This document shows positions 60,416 to 64,000 of a stretch of 64,000 nt of DNA, in pieces. The stretch's first letter is position 1; each line of letters opens with the position of its first letter. Made by a program: the position numbers and the translations under genes. Below the pieces are notes generated by a model that was not told the origin of the DNA, searched no databases, and worked only from the letters and a program-made list of their open reading frames with translations. Source of the DNA: Clostridia bacterium (GTDB lineage Bacteria; Bacillota; Clostridia; Lachnospirales; Lachnospiraceae); the NCBI GenBank assembly GCA_009929615.1, contig SAAB01000010.1, positions 1 to 64,000 of the forward strand, written 5' to 3'.

Positions 60416-61195
60416 TTATTGCTGGAGGTAGCTTCGCATACTTTTCAATGCGGTTTTTTCAATCCGTGAAATCTGGGCCTGTGAAATAGATAATTCTGCC
60501 GCCACTTCCATCTGGGTTTTACCTTGATAAAATCGCATTTCTATAATCCGCCGCTCCCGTTCTCCCAATTTACCGATGGCATCCTGCAGGGCTATATTTT
60601 CCACCCAGGCCACTTCGCTGTTTTTAGGGTCACTGACCTGGTCCATAATACATAGTTTATCGCCGCCCTCGGTATATACCGGTTCATACAAAGACACCGG
60701 ACTCTGAATCGCATCCATAGCAAAAACGATATCCTCTTTGCTGATTCCTATTTCCCCCGCCACCTCCATAACAGAAGGTTCCCGGTTATTTTTTTTAATA
60801 AAAGCCTCTCTGGCATAAATGGCTTTATAGGCCGTATCCCGAAGGGAACGACTCACACGGATACTATTGTTATCTCTTAAATACCGTCGAATCTCGCCGA
60901 TAATCATCGGTACAGCATAGGTTGAAAATTTGACGCCCTGACCTAAGTCAAAATTGTCAATAGCTTTCATCAGGCCTATACAGCCAACCTGAAACAAATC
61001 ATCGGGATTTTCATTGGCATTGGAAAACCGTTTAATGACACTGAGCACCAGTCGAAGATTTCCTTTAATGTATTCTTCCTTTGCGGCTGCGTCTCCTGCC
61101 TTAATACGTAAAAACAAAGCTTCCTTTTCTTCCTCTTTCAGAAGGGGAAGCTTTGCCGTATTGACACCGCATATTTCAACCTTACCCTGAGCCAT
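60416..61195 (-). CDS. sigG: Forespore sigma factor SigG
   Basis: Late forespore RNA polymerase sigma factor, 259 residues from the ATG preceded by AAGGAGG. The N-terminal KVEICGVNTAKLPLLKEEE is the SigG-specific segment. Region 2 (GNLRLVLSVIKRFSNANENPDDLFQVGCIGLMKAIDNFD, FSTYAVPMIIGEIRRYLRD) and region 4 (GERERRIIEMRFYQGKTQMEVAAELSISQAQISRIEKTAL) are complete. It lies just downstream of spoIIGA and sigE, the classical arrangement. Confidence 0.97.
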   Translation of the reverse strand: MAQGKVEICGVNTAKLPLLKEEEKEALFLRIKAGDAAAKEEYIKGNLRLVLSVIKRFSNANENPDDLFQVGCIGLMKAIDNFDLGQGVKFSTYAVPMIIGEIRRYLRDNNSIRVSRSLRDTAYKAIYAREAFIKKNNREPSVMEVAGEIGISKEDIVFAMDAIQSPVSLYEPVYTEGGDKLCIMDQVSDPKNSEVAWVENIALQDAIGKLGERERRIIEMRFYQGKTQMEVAAELSISQAQISRIEKTALKSMRSYLQQ

Positions 61196-61322
61196 AATGA
61201 GAATCCTCCTTATCACACTTGTCTTGTCATCGAAGTACAATAGAGATTTTTCTCATTATGAAATTTTATTATACGGTTTTGAAAAAAATAAAAAAATTAT
61301 TGGGGCTTGACAAGCCGGAGCT

Positions 61323-62063
61323 TCAACTCATGCGATTAATCTCTTTCTTAAGACGATTCATGATTTTTTTCTCAAGCCTTGAGATATAAGATTGGGAAAT
61401 GCCCAGCAGGTCTGCCACTTCCTTCTGGGTCCGGTCCTGACCGTCCTTTGTGTTTAACCCAAAACGCAGCCTGACAATAACCTGTTCTCTGGATGAAAGC
61501 TTGTTGATAGCCTTATTCAGCAGCATTCGGTCCACTTCCCCCTCAATACCTTTATAAATAACATCCTCTTCGGTTCCCAGGATATCCGATAAAAGCAGCT
61601 CATTTCCATCCCAATCCACATTCAGCGGTTCATCAATGGATACTTCCATTCGAATCTTATTATTCCTCCGAAGATACATTAATATTTCGTTTTCAATACA
61701 GCGTGAAGCATAGGTTGCCAGCTTAATATTCTTTTCCGGATTGAAGGAATTTATGGCCTTAATCAGCCCTATCGTTCCAATGGATATCAAATCCTCCACG
61801 CCAATCCCTGTGTTGTCAAATTTCCTTGCAATATAAACCACCAGTCTCAAATTATGTTCTATCAATACCGCCCTGCCATCATCCTCCTGGTCCGTTCCCA
61901 GCATTTGGATGGCTGCTGCCTCCGCTTCATTCTCCAGGGGTACCGGCAGTACATCCGCACCTCCAATATAAAATATATCGCCACCACCCTGACGAACCAC
62001 TTTTTGAGTATTCCGACGCGCCGCATATCGAAACTTCCCCGGTAATGTTGCACTACATATCAT
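61323..62063 (-). CDS. sigE: Mother-cell sigma factor SigE precursor
   Basis: Pro-sigma E of about 246 residues from the ATG with GGAGGGAG upstream. A pro-sequence of about 31 residues ([18 protein letters not shown]...) ends at the conserved site [14 protein letters not shown], where SpoIIGA cleaves in Bacillus. Region 2 ([38 protein letters not shown]) and region 4 ([19 protein letters not shown]...[14 protein letters not shown]) are intact. The pro-sequence and cleavage site are kept although the neighbouring protease gene is shortened. Confidence 0.96.
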   Translation of the reverse strand: MICSATLPGKFRYAARRNTQKVVRQGGGDIFYIGGADVLPVPLENEAEAAAIQMLGTDQEDDGRAVLIEHNLRLVVYIARKFDNTGIGVEDLISIGTIGLIKAINSFNPEKNIKLATYASRCIENEILMYLRRNNKIRMEVSIDEPLNVDWDGNELLLSDILGTEEDVIYKGIEGEVDRMLLNKAINKLSSREQVIVRLRFGLNTKDGQDRTQKEVADLLGISQSYISRLEKKIMNRLKKEINRMS

Positions 62064-62084
62064 AATATACTCCCTCCGCACACA

Positions 62085-62600
62085 TTACTTTTTCAGAATA
62101 TCCGGGTGCACAATAGCATGAAATTCTCCATCCCTGTTTAATTTTCCAGGATAGATGCCAATAATGCCCCCTTTCTGCTCATATTTTTCTCCCTGACTAA
62201 AAAAAATCAGTTTCTCTGTTGTAATCCCTGGCAGCACACCATGTTTTTTTCCTATAGAATGGTATGGTATCATACGAAAACCAGAAGCCTTCTGCAAATT
62301 TCCCATGCAGTACTTCAGACTGTCATATTCCACCAAACAGACCGGCTTCCCACTAAAAGGCTCATACAGGCGATTTCCCGTATCCAAAAGAGCCTTCAGG
62401 GCAAACTTCTGTCCGTTTAGGTATATCCAAAGATTGCCATTGTAATTTTTAATTTGATATTCCTTTGCAAAGTGGGTGTGGTAAAAAAGAATTGGGCACA
62501 AAGTTCCTATCAGAAAAAAGCACCCGTATAAAAGAATCTGGTGGTGAACAGATTTTATCGGATTTGAATGTGAATAAGAACAGATAATTCTATTGGACAA
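62085..62600 (-). CDS. spoIIGA: SpoIIGA, N-terminally shortened pro-SigE protease
   Basis: Membrane-associated aspartic protease that activates SigE. The protease half is present: LKALLDTGNRLYEPFSGKPV with the catalytic D-T-G, and the ending GGIIGIYPGKLNRDGEFHAIVHPDI. Normal SpoIIGA has about 300 residues with five membrane helices; here the frame gives 171 residues and only one helix (ILLYGCFFLIGTLCPILFY). The best start is a TTG at 62600, but the strong AGGAGGTGAT lies about 25 bases further upstream, with no matching long frame. This looks like an internal deletion between ribosome site and protease. Confidence 0.82.
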   Translation of the reverse strand: MSNRIICSYSHSNPIKSVHHQILLYGCFFLIGTLCPILFYHTHFAKEYQIKNYNGNLWIYLNGQKFALKALLDTGNRLYEPFSGKPVCLVEYDSLKYCMGNLQKASGFRMIPYHSIGKKHGVLPGITTEKLIFFSQGEKYEQKGGIIGIYPGKLNRDGEFHAIVHPDILKK

Positions 62601-62649
62601 GTGGTTATTAATAACGGGTCAAAATCACCTCCTGAAAATGATTAGCCCT

Positions 62650-62682
62650 ATTATAACCCATGTGCCGAAAATATTTTGTCAA
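62650..62682 (-). promoter_or_regulatory. spoIIG-like promoter with long spacer and 0A box
   Basis: TTGACA (62677-62682) and TATAAT (62650-62655) are separated by 21 bases on the minus strand. The Bacillus spoIIG promoter has the same odd long spacer and needs Spo0A. TTTGACA overlaps a 0A-box-like TGTCAAA (consensus TGTCGAA) on the other strand. Confidence 0.65.
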
Positions 62683-62756
62683 ACGGTTGTCCCGGCTCGA
62701 TAAAACATTTCATGGCTTTTCAACATAAATTTCTCTGTTTGATATTTGAACGCAAA

Positions 62757-62789
62757 GAAGCCCAAAACGGTTATCCCGTTTTGGGCTTC
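62757..62789 (-). terminator. ftsZ terminator
   Basis: GAAGCCCAAAACGG and CCGTTTTGGGCTTC form a perfect 14-bp stem, with a short T tail on the minus strand. Confidence 0.88.
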
Positions 62790-62809
62790 TTTCATATAAT
62801 TAAGTTTGA

Positions 62810-63937
62810 TTATTTCTTCTGTAAGAAACTTGGAATCTGAATGGTGCTTGCACCAACAGGTGTTTCTTTCTTTGTAATCGGTGCCTGATGAGCAGGTGTT
62901 GATGATTTAAAGGAAGAAGCTGTTGTATTAAATACTGGACGTTCATTAGCTTTCTTCATGAAAGTAGAAGTCTGTCCGGCACTTTCCTGTGTTTCCAATC
63001 CTGTTGCAATAACAGTGATGGAACAGGAATCTGGTGTACTTTCGTCATACATCGCACCGAAGATAATGTTAGCAGATTCGCCAGCAAGTTCTTCAACGTA
63101 CATCGCTGCTTCATTCGCTTCGATAAGACCGATATCACCGGAAATATTAATAACGATATCTGTAGCACCTTCAATCGTTGTTTCAAGCAATGGGCTGGTT
63201 GTTGCCTGTTTAACAGCATCAAGAGCCTTATCATCGCCATGTCCTTCGCCGATACCGATATGAGCAATGCCCTTATCTTTCATAACTGTCTGGATATCTG
63301 CGAAATCAAGGTTAATCAGTCCAGGAACATTAATCAAATCTGTGATACCCTGAACACCCTGCTGAAGTACTTCATCAGCTTTCTTCAATGCTTCTGGCAT
63401 AGAAGTTCTTCTATCAACGATTTCAAGTAATTTGTCATTAGGAATAATGATTAAAGTATCAACATTCTCTTTCAAATGTTCAATACCGTCATTTGCATTA
63501 ATCATTCTCTGTTTTGCTTCAAAACGGAAAGGTTTTGTCACAACGCCAACGGTCAGACATCCTAAGCTTTTAGCAATTCCTGCAACAACAGGAGCTGCTC
63601 CGGTTCCGGTTCCACCACCCATACCACAGGTTACGAATACCATGTCGGCACCCTTAATTAATTCTGTCAGTTCATCAACGCTTTCTTCTGCTGCCTTAGC
63701 TCCTACTTCTGGTTTCGCTCCGGCACCAAGACCCTTTGTCAGTTTTTCACCAATCTGAACCAGCTGGTTTGCCTTGCACATCTGTAAAGCCTGTCTATCT
63801 GTATTCACACCAATAAATTCTACACCGGCAATGTTCTCTTCAATCATTCGGTTTACTGCATTGTTTCCGGCACCGCCGACACCAATAACGAGTATTTTAG
63901 CTGCTGCATCCATTTCATTTGTTTTTATCTCAAGCAA
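62810..63937 (-). CDS. ftsZ: Cell division protein FtsZ
   Basis: Tubulin-like GTPase that forms the division ring, 375 residues. [18 protein letters not shown] and the tubulin signature [13 protein letters not shown] bind [14 protein letters not shown] and the T7 loop [15 protein letters not shown] complete the active site. A variable linker ends in the conserved [12 protein letters not shown] tail that binds division partners. The start is a TTG with AAAGGAGG 7 bases upstream. AT-rich DNA with TATAAT-like hexamers follows to the window edge, probably the promoter. Confidence 0.98.
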   Translation of the reverse strand: MLEIKTNEMDAAAKILVIGVGGAGNNAVNRMIEENIAGVEFIGVNTDRQALQMCKANQLVQIGEKLTKGLGAGAKPEVGAKAAEESVDELTELIKGADMVFVTCGMGGGTGTGAAPVVAGIAKSLGCLTVGVVTKPFRFEAKQRMINANDGIEHLKENVDTLIIIPNDKLLEIVDRRTSMPEALKKADEVLQQGVQGITDLINVPGLINLDFADIQTVMKDKGIAHIGIGEGHGDDKALDAVKQATTSPLLETTIEGATDIVINISGDIGLIEANEAAMYVEELAGESANIIFGAMYDESTPDSCSITVIATGLETQESAGQTSTFMKKANERPVFNTTASSFKSSTPAHQAPITKKETPVGASTIQIPSFLQKK

Positions 63938-64000
63938 GGTACTTCCTCCTTTAAATTAATATCTTTGTACTATTATATTATATAATATAGTTTTTCGGAA

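Overview
The window looks like chromosomal DNA of a low-to-mid GC, spore-forming, Gram-positive anaerobe of the Clostridia, most likely a gut Lachnospiraceae. The evidence is the sporulation block (spoIIGA, sigE, sigG) next to ftsZ, a ylmC/ymxH-type gene, purine-rich AGGAGG ribosome sites, the lysS-greA-dusB-coaX-birA gene order, cdaA-cdaR, and a large CnaB/SpaA surface protein with a degenerate sorting signal. I cannot name a species. Most genes lie on the minus strand.

Region by region: 1-0.7 kb holds the end of an accessory zinc-ribbon gene and the tail of lysS. 0.7-15.8 kb is housekeeping (lysS, greA, dusB, coaX, birA, argF, SPFH/NfeD pair, TrmH-type methyltransferase, KtrAB potassium uptake, pfkA, dnaE). 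15.9-22.2 kb is mixed: two acetyltransferases, a CatA-like protein, a secreted six-SH3 protein, leuA with a structured leader, and an HPr. 22.3-27.3 kb carries the c-di-AMP synthesis pair with two unknown membrane proteins, a Doc-like protein and an aquaporin. 27.4-38.9 kb is one giant adhesin locus split by a single frameshift. 39.1-41.3 kb has an Ltp-type lipoprotein, an O-acetyltransferase and seven tRNAs. 41.4-46.7 kb has a phosphoesterase, rdgB, a papain-like protease, an RNA methyltransferase, a probable selenocysteine rhodanese and an Asn/Ser/Gln repeat protein. 46.7-51.9 kb is an iron island (Feo operon, DtxR-type regulator, flavodoxin cassette). 52-57.9 kb has an aldehyde dehydrogenase, a P-type ATPase behind a manganese riboswitch, nrdR, ymxH and ybaK. 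57.9-64 kb has hisA, an EctB-like aminotransferase, the sporulation sigma genes and ftsZ.

The parts that hang together best are: (1) the iron island, where four copies of a GTTAG-N6-CTAAC palindrome lie upstream of feoA, feoB and the DUF3793-flavodoxin cassette, with a DtxR-family gene divergent from feoA; (2) the manganese riboswitch and its ATPase, with aptamer and terminator arms that share the same bases; (3) the sporulation block, where a spoIIG-like long-spacer promoter precedes a SpoIIGA that has lost its membrane receptor half. The most unusual single gene is a GlpE-size rhodanese whose catalytic cysteine codon is an in-frame UGA.
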